From NCBI GenBank assembly GCA_945859605.1, contig OX243825.1, positions 16,434,348 to 16,498,347 on the forward strand: DNA of 64,000 nt, given 5' to 3'. Positions 12,060 to 22,895 of this stretch are shown here, one piece after another (within the stretch, counting starts at the first letter, position 1; each line of letters begins with the position of its first letter). The position numbers and the translations under genes were made by a program. The notes under the pieces are model-generated. The model saw only the letters and a program-made list of their open reading frames with translations. It had not been told where the DNA came from and made no database searches. Source of the stretch: Lumbricus rubellus (Eukaryota; Annelida; Clitellata; Crassiclitellata; Lumbricidae).

Positions 12060-12770
12060 CGTTTTTTACAGCTGCTGCTGCTGTTGTTTTTGCTGCTTCT
12101 TCTATTGCTGATGCTGCTATTGATGCTGCTGCTGTTGTTTTTGCTGCTTCTTCTATTGCTGATGCTGCTATTGATGCTGCTGCTGTTGTTTTTGCTGCTT
12201 CTTTTATTGCTGATGCTGCTATTGATGCTGCTGGTGTTGTTTTTGCTGCTTCTTCGATTGCTGATGCTGCTATTGATGCTGCTGCTGCTGTTTTTGCTGC
12301 TTCTTCTATTGCTGATGCTGCTATTGATGCTGCTGCTGCTGTTTTTGCTGCTTCTTCTATTGCTCATGCTGCTATTGATGCTGCTGCTGTTGTTTTTGCT
12401 GCTTCTTTTATTGCTGATGCTGCTATTGATGCTGCTGCTGTTTTTGCTGCTTCTTCTATTGGTGATGGTGCTACTGCTGCTGCTGCTGTTTTTGCTGCTT
12501 CTTCTGTGGCTGATGCTGCTATTGATGCTGCTGCTGTTGTTTTTGCTGCTTCTTCTATTGCTGATGCTGCTATTGATGCTGCTGCTGCTGTTTTTGCTGC
12601 TTCTTTTATTGCTGATGCTGCTATTGATGCTGCTGCTGCTGTTTTTGCTGCTTCTTCTATTGGTGATGGTGCTACTGCTGCTGCTGCTGCTGTTTTTGCT
12701 ACTTCTTCTGTAGCTGCTGCTTCTATTGCTGCTGGTGCTGCTGCTGTTGTTGTTTTTGCTGCTGCATGCA
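12060..12770. repeat. 51-bp minisatellite built from GCT triplets
   Basis: About 14 tandem copies of a 51-base unit: gctgctgctgttg, tttttgctgcttcttct, then attgctgatgctgctattgat. Because 51 is divisible by three and stops are absent, several frames on both strands stay open. The minus frame (12841-12026) reads Ser/Asn-rich 17-residue repeats, and a consensus splice donor (acg|gtaagt on the minus strand, exon side ending at 12044) sits just past the array. Coding is possible but unproven. Confidence 0.9.
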
Positions 12771-12819
12771 AAGATGCAACTGTGGTTCTCGCTCATGGAA
12801 CCAACGTGAAGTCGGGTTA

Positions 12820-13110
12820 GATCGTATAATTTTATAGGCACTGATGGACGATAACCTAGGCCTACAGTGGTTGAACTATTGGCGCATGATTGTTCTGGTT
12901 AAATTATTAATTTTATTTATTATAATTATTATTGTCGTTTGCACTGTTATTATGACTGTTTTTGTTATTATTGTTGCCATCATCATCATCGTCGTCGTCG
13001 TCTTCATCGTCGCCGTGGTGATCAATAACGAACAATAACAACAACTACCACCAAAACTACAACCACAACCCCCGCCACCACCACTACTACTACCACTGCC
13101 ACTAAGTCTT
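12820..13110. repeat. Degenerate AT-rich triplet repeats
   Basis: tta/att words (12900-13000), then catcatcgtcgt and ccaccacta words. No gene. Confidence 0.7.
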
Positions 13111-13407
13111 CAGCTACTGCAAAAACTGCAAAAACAATTAACAACGACAACAAAAACAACAACTACTAGGCTATATATTAGGCCTACTATCACTTCTTCA
13201 ACTGCCGGCGCAAAAATCTTTGCATAAGAAATTCTCATGATAATTAATAAAAAAAATTTACACAAATTATAATAAGGTCTAACTGATTTTTCGACGACCT
13301 GCAAAACACGAACTGAATTAATTAAATTTTCAAATAACATTTAAAATTACGCAACAGCCAAAGTCCAGTTACGCATAGACACAAAAACAACTGTCACAGG
13401 CTCAACT

Positions 13408-13886
13408 TCAAGAGCAATAGTGAAAGCTGACGAAAGACGCGATTGCTACGAACAACACAAGGCAGAACGGTGATAGGGAAGTCAGACAAGCGATGAACAC
13501 TGAGCATGACGTCAGTATGACGTAGAATATCCCACAGGAATTACACAGACGATCGATGCAGAAGAGGGTCGCATTGATGTGCTGCCCTCTATCCGTTGAC
13601 GATGATGCTGGAACCGTGCCAGGTAGTACCTCCTGAGATGCATAGTCTTCCTGATCCAGTCTATGAACGGTAGGCGACGATTCGATGGAACAGGAGTCCA
13701 TGGTTGGAATCTTATCTGTTTCCGGGTTGTGTTGACTCTGCGGAATGATGAACCTACTAGTCTGAACGTCACCCTTACGAGGTAGACAAATCTCTTGTCG
13801 GTTCACTTCAGAAACCGAGGTTTCCGTTTGGCACAGAAGAAGCGTCGAACCTTGGTCGGAAGGCTGGTCGTCCAACACTCTTGCTT
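13408..13886 (-). CDS. Candidate terminal exon of the tentative minus-strand gene
   Basis: Acceptor ttctgtttcaaccatag precedes 13886. The exon gives 158 codons and then a stop at 13408-13410. The composition is mixed, not repetitive, which is unusual for a 479-nt open stretch here and supports coding. An alternative ending is a donor-like gag|gtacta inside it, near 13625, which would remove the hydrophobic tail. Confidence 0.42.
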
Positions 13887-15454
13887 CTATGGTTGAAACA
13901 GAATGAAAAAGAAAAGCAGAAAACAATTTTGGTTTTTGCAATGGTTGGAGGAGTTTTATCAAGCAAAATACAATCTTTGAACCTTTTCCACTTTTTATTC
14001 AATAACCCACAAGTGCGGAATACACTTTTCTCGTACAAGACGTACTATGAACATCACTGCAGACAATTAATGGACTAAAGTATTTCTGCTCGAAGTTACA
14101 TTACACACAGTATGGTTCTAAAATCTTGTGCTAGTATATGCATCATTTCAGTTTTACATTATTTCATTTGGAAGGGTGGTGTTCAAACACCCAAAACACC
14201 TCTACAGCCACGGCCTTGGGGAACCAGCAGAAGCTCAGCTTTGTCTGCCGATCGAAGGGTGGCTTGACTCTGGACAGTATGGACACCCAACATGGAACAA
14301 CGCAAACATATTCTCAATATTTACCTGCCACACAATAATCGTCGTGTACACCATCGAAAGGTGTTTCCATCTGTCGTCCTTCATTTGTCTTTCCACTGTT
14401 TGCTGTTTCTCCTTCTTCCTCCTCTTCCTCTTCGTCTCCCTCTCTTCCGCTTGCTCTCTCCTTCTGTCGGACTGATGTTGTCGCTCTCTGACGTTGTGAC
14501 GTCCGTTCATCTACATGTAGGTCAGCAGACGTCATCGTCAGGTTCTCTTCCTCGATCGGTCGCAGGAACGGAGGGATGCTCGCTGATCTGCATCTGGTAC
14601 GCAGGAGTGGCACCAGACGGCGCCGTTGCTCCACAGGCGCTACATAATCAAATGAAACAAAGCAATTCTGCATAATGCATCACGACACCCGGCGCAGTTT
14701 TTCCCATTTAAAGCAGTGTTTAATCTATAGGCATCACCATATTGGAGGTGGGGAGCGGAAATTCCACTCCCAGAAATGACTTCCCCATAATTTATCGTCT
14801 GCCGAGGCTCGTATGCCCCCCGTCCCAGAAACCTTGATCTCATACAGAGGAGGGGACTAGATTGCAAAGCTGTAGGTATTGATGTCTCGAACTTATGTGT
14901 GTCGCCGCTCTGGCGAGCCGCGACATTTAGAACAGATTCCTGAGCGATAGAGTTAATCCCACGTAGATGACATTACCATGATCAACTCTGCTCCTGGGTC
15001 GTGTCTTCGCTGTAGTCGGGAGCACCTCCGAGTAGATTTCTTGGAGGGGCGCTATAACAAGTGCTCATACATAGTTATATAAATTATACTCAACTCAAAA
15101 TGGTCGCCTCTACAAACAAATCTGTTCTAACTCTGTTCCATTCCTCTTCTTCCTCAGTTGAACTGAAATATCGTATTACCTGGTGTAGTACTATTATAGC
15201 CTACACTGTTATAGTGAACGAACATATTTCAGAGAGAGACAGACAGAGAGACAGAGACAGACAGACACGCAGACACCCACACACAGACAGTCAAACAAAC
15301 AAGCCTACATACAGAGATAGGCCTACAGAGTAACAGAAAGACAGAGACAGAGAGACAAAGAGACAGACACAGACAGACAGACAGACGTTTCATCAGCACA
15401 GATCATGCAACGTTGTGGTCGCTTCTACTGTTATAGTGAACGAACATAGCAAGA

Positions 15455-15485
<31 letters not shown>

Positions 15486-18270
15486 GAGACAGAAAGACAG
15501 AGAGACAGACAGACACATACACACATAGACAGATACAGATACAGACACAGATACAGATACAGACGCAGACAAACAAACAGACGTTTCATCAGCACAGATC
15601 ATGCATATACGTTGAGTGCTTCGTAACGATTTATATACCGCCAGCGTGTTCGGTTGAGCTGTCGCCATCTGTTGACGGATGGAGCGGTAGAATGATGAGA
15701 TCCTCTTCTGTAGTCGACGACGACGACGCATTTCGCGCCAAATCGATACCAGCAGCAGACGACAACGATGATGATCGTCTGCTGCAGTTGATGGAGAAGA
15801 AGGAGGAGGAGAAGGAAGAGGAGGAAGCTGAGGAGGAAGAGGAGAAGGAAGAGAATGAGGATGATGATGAGAAGGCATCGCTATCGTTTGCAGCTGTGGT
15901 GGTGTTGGCATCGTCGAAAAGCTTGAGACTGCGAAGGAACTCTGAAACTAAAGAAGAATGATCAATCTACGTTAAAGCTTGTACCTTCCTGCAGGGTCTG
16001 ACTGTCTGTGTATTCGTCCGTCTATCTGTCCGACTATGTGTCTGTCTCGGACTGTGTGTTTATCAGTTAGTATGTCTGTATCTGTGTCCGTCTGTCTGTG
16101 TTTGTCTGTCTCAAACTGTCTGTCTGTCTGTCCGCAACCTTCGCGAACATATAGGAACTGTTGCAATTTATTCTTATTGTGAACGCGAAGGACTACAAAT
16201 GCAGGGAGCACAGAGGTATACAGAGAAAGAGAGAGGCAAAGAGAGAGAGACAGAGAGAGACCGACAGAGACAGACAAACAGAGTGAAGACAGATAGATAA
16301 AGAGAGAGACTGACAGACAGAGACACATAGAGAGAGACAGGCAGAGAAAGAGAGAAATGAAAAGAAAGGCAGAAACGAAAAGTGAGAAGGAGAAAGAGAT
16401 AGATAGACTGACAGAGAAAGAGAGAGAGACAGACAGACAGAGAAAGAGAGAAAGGAAACAGATAGAGAGAGATGGGAAGAGAGAAACAAATAGAGACAAC
16501 ACACAGACAGACAGAAACAGACAGACAGTCAGAGAAGCATACAGACAGACAGAGACAGACAAAGACAGAGAATAACAAGTTAACAACTACAGCATTGGGA
16601 CAAAGACAACAAGACAAACAGACCGACAGAGACGGAATTCATTAGGGCAACGTCAGATACATTCAAAGTTTATTGGTTTCTTGTTGACGCCACGAAACGA
16701 AACGAATTGAACGAAAATCTTCGTCTTATCCGTTCAAAGAATCGGTCAACAACGGTCGGAATCACCCCCCGAGGGTGCCCGAGGGTGTCAAAGGGTGTCA
16801 GAGGGTGTCAAAGGGTGCCCGAGGGTGCCCGAGGGTGCCCGAGGGTGTCAGAGGGTGCCTTGCAGAAGGACGACTGAATAAAGAGTTTGGGGTAAAGGTG
16901 GGGCATCGTCGCCCATCTACGGTGACTGAAGGGATGGGGCGAAGAACAAGAGATCTGTGTGGACATCACAGAGGCTTTTTGGAAGAAGCTGCAGCGACTG
17001 AGTTTCGGTTGTAAGGGAATCGATAGAAAGAATCTGGGTCAAAGGTTGAGGTCAGTGGGTCAAAGGTTGAGGTCACTGGGTCAATGGCACCTGCTTCTAC
17101 TCACGAGCAACAATCGGAGTTTAAGATAAGCAGCGCTGCACAAAGTTAGTTATATGTTCGCGAAGGAGAGATTAAGGAAAGACTGGCGGAGGCTGAAAGA
17201 GCGAGAGAGAGAAAGAGAGAGACAGAGACAGAGACAGAGAGACAGAGAGACAGATACAGAGACTGGGAGAATGTGATTGAAGGTAGGCGAACTAAATGAA
17301 GAGAGAAGGTAGGGCAGATAGAGGAAGGGATGGATGGAGGGATGAAGGACTAAGGTAGAGAGGCGGGAGATGTGTAGGGAGAGGGGAGAGAGAGGGGAGA
17401 GATAGAGACAGACAGACAGACAGACATACAGACAGAGACAGAGACAAATACAGAAACAGAAACAAAGTCAGAGACAGAGGCAGAGAGACAGAGGAAAACA
17501 GACAAGACACAGATTGAGGAAGAAATAGTTTGTTTCATGTTCTTAAACGTTTCTTCCTCTTGATGTATTTTTTTCATTCCATCTTCTGTCATTCTTCGTT
17601 CTGCTTATCTTCTCCCTTAATTTCTTACTTATATCCATCATGGCCCATTTGTGTAGACACTACTATCGGCCCTGCTTTCTTTTGCCAATTCACTGTTTGC
17701 TGAGAGATGTTGGCAAAGCACACCCTTCGTCGTTCTGTGGGAGTTCGGCTATTAATCAACCAATGCCACTCTTCAAGAGAACGGAACCAGATGCCACAGA
17801 AACTGCAGCAGCAGTACCAACAACAACAACAACAACAACAACATCATCATAATCATTAACTGTAGTTGCTGCAGCAGTAGCACCATGCAGTAGGTCTGAA
17901 TGTTTGTGATTGCAACAGAAGCAAGGCGTCTTTTAACGCTGATCGGAATTCGGATACATGCCAAATAAGACACGCACACGCGCACGCACGCACACGAACA
18001 CACGCACGCACGCATGCACGCACACACACACACACACAAACGCACACACGCACAGATATGCAAACACAAACATGCATGCATGCATACATACATTGGTCTG
18101 CATTATACGTCGATATGAAACCCATTCTGCTTAGTTTAAGGCCTTTTATGACCTAATTGAATCAATCTGAGACCGCATACCTATACTGAACGCTAATAGG
18201 ACCTACACGGAACACTGATAAGACCCACAATGTCCTACATGGAACACTGATAGGACCTACATGGAACACT

Positions 18271-18318
<48 letters not shown>

Positions 18319-21300
18319 AACTATCCGGTGTAGCTGCTTTGTAAGGCGCCCTTGTAACGGCATGGCTGTGTTACTGCGCCATATAAATCGTCGTTATTAT
18401 TATTATTAACTACATGGAACACTGATATGGCCTGCATGGAATTGATAGGACCTGCATGGGAACTTCATAGTATGTGATACATGTAGAACCTATCTAAGAC
18501 CCTAGCTGATGGAAAATGTATGGAACCCTGATAAAACCTCTAAGCAACTCCGATTCGCCTCATAATAGGGTCCAATCAAAAGTTCATGAATGTGAATCAA
18601 GTCACAAACATTTTCGTCTAAATATCCAATAATTATCCCAAATGAATGTGCATTGCAATGCGATTTGGTTCCGGATCGAGCGGCCAACGTCTCCTGCCCT
18701 CTTCAATTGCGATTAAGGCGCTATATAAATTCCTGATTTGACTTGATATCCCATTTCTTATTCCAGTCACGTTTCGGCTTTCAATCGAGTGATGCGCTCT
18801 TTGGCTTGTTTATAATTATGCGAAAAATGTGTCGGCCACTCGTGACTGCTACAATCAACGAATGCTTTGCCGTGTTCTTGAATAATGGATTACGCTTGAG
18901 CATGAGATACCATTGAATGCGGGGATGAAGGAACGATTTATTTGAATGCCACATAATGCGCTGAGGCTTTTGTTCACTCAGCATATACGGTAATAGATGA
19001 ATAATTATAGGTTACGGCAGCTTGCATGCATATTGCATACACGTAGCAATCCTCCTTCCCGCCAGAAAACAAAACACGTAACATTCCCCCCACCCAGAAA
19101 CAGTAACTTTGACTCTTATAGCTTAGGCTACCAGTTACTGTGTTTGGGCTTTTCAGGGCAGAAGTATACAGTACGGTATATAACCTACTTCGATAAACTA
19201 CAACCGCGTCCTGCAGACCGCTGCAGAGAGAACATCATTAGAATCGACACAGTGTTGTCTACCAGGTAGACAACACTGTGACTGTGGACTCTACTTCTAT
19301 CATCTGACAGAACCTGGTGCTTAAGGGCAGTTAAGGCACGTGCCCGCACTGTGCAATTTGGATGCGGAAGTTCGCGTTGGGCATGCGCAACCCCTTCCCT
19401 TGTCCACGTTTTGATGACTCCTTTCTCTTCATATAATTTATCTGCACGCATCCTTAACAAAAGAAACGTTAGTGTATGATCTTAAAACCAAAACAACATA
19501 ATCTTACACCCTAAAAGCAGAAATTTCTGCTCTAAAAGCAGCCGGCTTATTTCTCCAAGAACAGAAGCTCGGACTAAACACTGTAAACAGCAACGCTTTC
19601 GTACCCTAAAGCATTATCTCAGTATCTCTATCAAAAACGCGCAATCTATGACCCAACAGCCTCAGCTCTTACTCCATTATAACATGTTTCTTGCAACCAG
19701 AACGAAACATTTTCACGTGGAACAGCCAATAAATCTTCGTTTCCTTCCACTTCTTCTTTCGCGGTGGAGAGAGTTCGTCGGAACAATAACCTCTCGGGGC
19801 CATCCATCCATTCCATCTCCAATTCCCTACAGGGCTCACTCCACTCGCAGTCTTCCTTTCCTCTCCTTGCCTCCCTTCTCAGACTTCCCCCCAAATCCCC
19901 CTCTCATCTTCGTGACTCCCTCCCCCCCATGGATGCGTGCGTACCCTTCCCTCTCATCTCCTCCATTCAGCATCGACCTCTCACCGACCCACCCCAATGC
20001 CCCCCGACGACATCCCTGGCCAACCAACCGCCCCAAGGGCGTCTTAACTCCCTGGACCCATCATCGACTCCCGTATTATAGACTAATGCCTCCTCTATTA
20101 TACGTACACACCCGACCTGCTTTCTGATCTTGAAGTACGTGAAAGCATCGTATACTTTGCCGCCAATGCAAAGATGAACAATGCCCCAAGACCATGGAAA
20201 TGGGGAGAAGTGGGAAGAAGTTGGGTGGGTGGAGGTGAAGTGGGGGTTCATCATAGACAGGTCGATGACTTCGTGCCGCAAAGCGCTGACTATTACGACG
20301 AGACAAATGCAATTTATGTTGCGCTATCATCGCCGTCGGCCTTCGCTCCATTCTGAAGATGAGTATTCATTGCGAAAACGAAAATATGACCATGCGTTAT
20401 GATGATAATGATGACGACGACGACGACGACGATGATGATGATGATGATGATGATGATGACGTTGATGGTGGTGGCGTGGTGGTGGTGGTTGTGGTGGTGG
20501 GGGTGGTGGTCGTGGTTGACGATGATGGTGATAATGATGACGATGATGGGGGTGGTTCTGGTGGGGGCGGCAGTGGTGGACTGTTGGTGGTGCCGTTGGT
20601 GGTGGTGGTTTTGGTCACGGTGGTGGTGGTTATGGTGTTGGTAGTGGTGGTTATGGTGATGGCATTGGTGTTGGTGTTATTGCTTCTGGTGGCGTGGTGG
20701 AGGTGGTGGTGATGGTATTGGTGTTGGTGTTATTGTTGTTGGTGTTGTGGTGGAGGTGGTGGGGGTGGTGATATCTACAACGTCGAGAAATAAATCAGCA
20801 AAACTCATTGCGATAAGACCACTTTTATGTCCGTACGATAATTTCTAAGTAATCAGATTTAAGTCTATAGAATGAAGATGTATTGAGATCGTCAAATGGC
20901 TGAGTCATGAATGTGAAAACGTAACCACAGGTTTTTTATTGGTTAAAATAACAGTAATTGACAAAATATATTTTTTTGCACTATAGAAGCTTACAAAAAA
21001 GGCGAAAGGACAGGCCTTATGGAAATTAGGGGACAACTGCCTGGTTGCCAGGGTTACCGAAGTACAAGTGAGAAGAAACAGTCTAACAGGCTATTGTCGA
21101 ATGCAATATGTAAATAAAGGAAATTAATTATGTCTTAACTATAGGCCTACATGTAGTTATGTTAACTGTATCCTAGGAAAATGTCTTAAGGCGAAAGGAC
21201 AGGCCTTATGGAAATTAGGGGACAACTGCCTGGTTGCCAGGCGTAGGCTATGTCAAGATCATCTATTTAGAACAGTAAAAAATTTAAATATATTATATAT

Positions 21301-22130
21301 ATTATACATGTTTATTCATTCATTCATTCATTCATTCATTCATTCATTCGTTCATTCGTTCGTTCGTTCGTTCGTTCTTTCATGCGTTCGTTCAAGAATT
21401 TATGTTGCGCCTCTGTTTACCATGCTTTACTCTTCCACGCAAAAATTATATTTTAACATAAAACAACTTTGAGTAGCCTATATCAAACGTATACTTACAT
21501 GTAACTTAATAATCATCGTATAGTTAGAGTATGAAAACACGAGGAGTGTGCATGCCTATTAGTACCCTATTTAAGAAGTGAGAGTACCGAAACTTTGATG
21601 CCACCCCACCCCAATTACGCCTCTGGCCCTTAGGATTGTTCTTAGCATAGCCACGTTAAATTAAATCGTGATTTACAGGATGAGAATAATTGTATAAAAA
21701 CAACTGAGGGGTCAGACTACAATATACGTGGAATTGGGGTGTGAAAGTGAAACGTTACTAGGCCCATGGGTACTAAGAATGCCTCAGGGGTTGAACCTCT
21801 TGACCCCACGGCTATTCTTGCCCTTTCGATTTATGTTGCGCCCGCATGCATTCGTTAACGGTTACCTGGTTTGTCGTTGCGGCCTCCTCCAACAGGTGGC
21901 GCTTCGTAATATGCCCTGCGGATCTGAGCGAGAACGTGGAATAGAATTCCTTCATTGTTGTCAACACCTGACTCGTGTGCATTGTCTTCAGATTCCACCT
22001 CCTCCTCATCCTCATCCTCTTCCGTATCCCCATCACCGCACGACACCAGATAACTCAGAGATGCTGCAGAGGGTTCTACGCCTGTCTCAGCAGCAGCAAC
22101 AACAACAGTACCATTATCAGCATCACTTGC

Positions 22131-22185
<55 letters not shown>

Positions 22186-22285
22186 TACCCCAAAGGCGCT
22201 GTCGCCATCATCTCGCCAGCAGCCGCTGAATCCGTGTCGGCCTTTGCTCGGTGCGCATCTGTTGGCTCCGTGCGAATACAGCATC
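13408..22285 (-). CDS. Tentative spliced gene, Ser/Glu/Ala-rich protein of unknown function (four exons, partial)
   Basis: Four minus-strand exons can be joined in the order 22285-21866, 15941-15639, 14639-14325, 13886-13408. Each internal exon starts with a 2-nt overhang and ends with a 1-nt overhang, so every junction is phase 1 and the frame stays open for about 504 residues. The junction codons are GAG, GCG and GAA. Borders are AG/GT; the best are the acceptors before 15941 (tttagtttcag) and 13886 (tttcaaccatag) and the donors after 21866 (cag|gtaacc) and 14325 (cag|gtaaat). The protein has poly-Ala, acidic, poly-Ser and basic/acidic tracts and no domain I recognise. The last 50 residues are hydrophobic and could be a membrane segment or read-through of an intron. 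Low-complexity tracts help keep frames open, so the model is tentative. The true 5' end was not found. Confidence 0.42.
14325..14639 (-). CDS. Candidate internal exon (315 nt) of the tentative minus-strand gene
   Basis: The acceptor tttgattatgtag precedes 14639 and the donor cag|gtaaat follows 14325. It encodes 104 whole codons, starting Pro-Val-Glu-Gln with several Arg-rich words, then a run of eight acidic residues. Overhangs of 2 and 1 nt match the neighbouring exons. Confidence 0.42.
14990..15075 (+). mobile_element. Solo 3' tail of SINE family 1 / L2-like LINE
   Basis: gggagcacctccgagtaga...ggaggggcgctataacaagtgc matches the 3' hairpin and tail of the copies at 8929 and 41850. The tRNA head is absent. 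Confidence 0.75.
15225..15605. repeat. (GACA)n repeats inside a tandem duplication
   Basis: Two diverged copies of a roughly 200-base segment. Each starts ctgttatagtgaacgaacat (15208 and 15429), continues as gacaga repeats, and ends gacgtttcatcagcacagat (15384 and 15580). Confidence 0.85.
15639..15941 (-). CDS. Candidate internal exon (303 nt) of the tentative minus-strand gene
   Basis: A strong acceptor, ttcttctttagtttcag, precedes 15941. The donor is gcg|gtatat after 15639, which is weaker. One hundred whole codons begin Phe-Leu-Arg-Ser-Leu-Lys-Leu-Phe-Asp-Asp, followed by a Thr/Ala patch, a Ser/Phe-rich stretch and an acidic end. The + strand frame through the same bases (15692-15961) is Glu-rich and is probably its shadow. 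Confidence 0.45.
16015..16130. repeat. (CTGT)n repeat
   Basis: tctgtctg words. The following minus frame is an artefact. Confidence 0.85.
16210..16620. repeat. (GACA/GAGA)n repeat
   Basis: About 400 bases of agaga and gacaga words. Confidence 0.9.
16768..16860. repeat. 10-bp minisatellite, gagggtgccc/gagggtgtca
   Basis: Nine tandem 10-mers. The two variants gagggtgccc and gagggtgtca alternate irregularly, and some units read aagggtgtca. Confidence 0.92.
17036..17092. repeat. 21-bp tandem repeat with AGGTCA-like half-sites
   Basis: Two copies of a 21-base unit, gggtcaaaggttgaggtca plus gt or ct, and a third start. Each holds aggttg followed directly by aggtca, i.e. tandem nuclear-receptor-type half-sites. 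Function is not shown. Confidence 0.7.
17195..17515. repeat. (GACAGA)n repeat
   Basis: agagacag words with a gggaggg-rich middle. Confidence 0.85.
17815..17850. repeat. (CAA)n trinucleotide repeat
   Basis: accaacaacaac units followed by atcatcat. Confidence 0.85.
17965..18095. repeat. Degenerate (CA)n / (CGCA)n repeat
   Basis: cacgcacg and cacacaca words ending in atgcatgcatac. Confidence 0.88.
18185..18500. repeat. Short-period 'aacactgatagaccta' repeat interrupted by (TA)n and a SINE-type tail
   Basis: Diverged copies of a 20-25-base phrase (aacactgat, aggacctacatgg) run from 18185 to 18500. They are split by a (ta)n tract (18270-18315) and a tail-like segment (about 18318-18405) ending gcgccatataaatcg and (att)n. 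That layout suggests a SINE-like insertion into an older tandem repeat. Confidence 0.65.
18690..18750 (+). mobile_element. Solo LINE/SINE 3' tail
   Basis: The word ggcgctatataaattcctgatttgac... matches the hairpin-plus-TATAA tail seen at several other sites. Only the last 60 bases are recognisable. Confidence 0.55.
18751..20395. other. No supported gene; contains a perfect hairpin at 19248-19280
   Basis: Open frames on both strands at 19648-20127 and 20076-20351 have no recognisable domain. The minus frame 20351-20076 follows a plausible acceptor (catcttcag) but its phase does not fit the neighbouring exons. Confidence 0.5.
19248..19280. other. Perfect 15-bp inverted repeat with a 3-base loop
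   Basis: cacagtgttgtctac (19248-19262), loop cag, then gtagacaacactgtg (19266-19280). The pairing is complete and stops abruptly at both ends. A chance origin is unlikely. Confidence 0.9.
20398..20775. repeat. (GAT)n and (GGT)n triplet repeats
   Basis: gatgat (20398-20465) grades into ggtggt and ttggtg words up to 20775. Confidence 0.95.
21001..21241. repeat. Exact 52-bp direct repeat, 137 bp apart
   Basis: The 52 bases at 21001-21052 (ggcgaaaggacaggcc...ttgccagg) recur without a mismatch at 21190-21241. The 137 bases between are unrelated AT-rich DNA. Confidence 0.95.
21310..21385. repeat. (ATTC)n / (GTTC)n tetranucleotide repeat
   Basis: ttcattcattc then cgttcgttcgttc. Confidence 0.95.
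21866..22285 (-). CDS. Candidate internal exon (420 nt), Ala-tract and acidic, of the tentative minus-strand gene
   Basis: The donor ccag|gtaacc follows 21866. The proposed acceptor atgctaag before 22285 has a ctaac branch-like word about 30 bases upstream but a weak pyrimidine tract, so the 5' border is uncertain; an in-frame Met at 22211 is the alternative start. The frame holds a run of 16 Ala from a (CTG)n tract, then a 9-residue acidic patch. The + strand through the same bases (21728-22315) reads as a polyQ protein with an acceptor-like ttgtcttcag at about 21990, so strand assignment is not certain. Confidence 0.35.
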
Positions 22286-22857
22286 CTTAGCATCAGCAGC
22301 AGCAGCCAACGTTAGTTCCAGAGGCTTCATCTGCCTCTCTCCGCATCACCAACTGACCACTACAGCTGATCACTACCCTACAACTGACCGTGCATCCACT
22401 TCACGTCTGTATTGTATACTGTAGCAACGTGACCCGGTACAACTACAGAGTGCAAGGCCAATTCTATCGCTACCGTAAATACAACATACTCTTCACGTGT
22501 GCATGTATGAATGGATTAAATGCACCATCTCTGCATGTGTGGGCCAGGATTTGGCTCTGCGTACTTTGTGGGAGTCTGCGTGCGTGCGTGTGTGTGTATG
22601 TGTGTGTATGTGTGTTAATGTGTTATGTTTAACCTGTTTCACGTGTTGGTCATTAATTTGTTACCAGCGTTGAACATACCACCTACTGTATAAGTAAGTA
22701 TACGCAGATCGTATGTATACAAGCATTGGCCCATTGGTCATTTTATTATACCTATAATAATGCAGACTGCTTCCTGTGTAGCAGAGTGTACTTCCAGCAG
22801 CGCTAACAGCATCCGCTATCATCCATCGACACAGCGCTTAAATACTACCAGCTGTGG

Positions 22858-22860
<3 letters not shown>
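22286..22860. other. No gene seen
   Basis: Unique-looking sequence with a short (GTGT) stretch at 22575-22620. Confidence 0.5.

Positions 22861-22892
<32 letters not shown>
22859..22892. repeat. (AC)n microsatellite, left part of an interrupted array
   Basis: Perfect ac repeats stop at the TIR of the element starting at 22893. (ca)n resumes right after that element at 27672. Confidence 0.95.

Positions 22893-22895
<3 letters not shown>

Noticed and set aside
20076..20351. Minus-strand exon after a catcttcag acceptor
   Set aside because: The open frame is in a phase that does not fit the neighbouring candidate exons and there is no clear donor.
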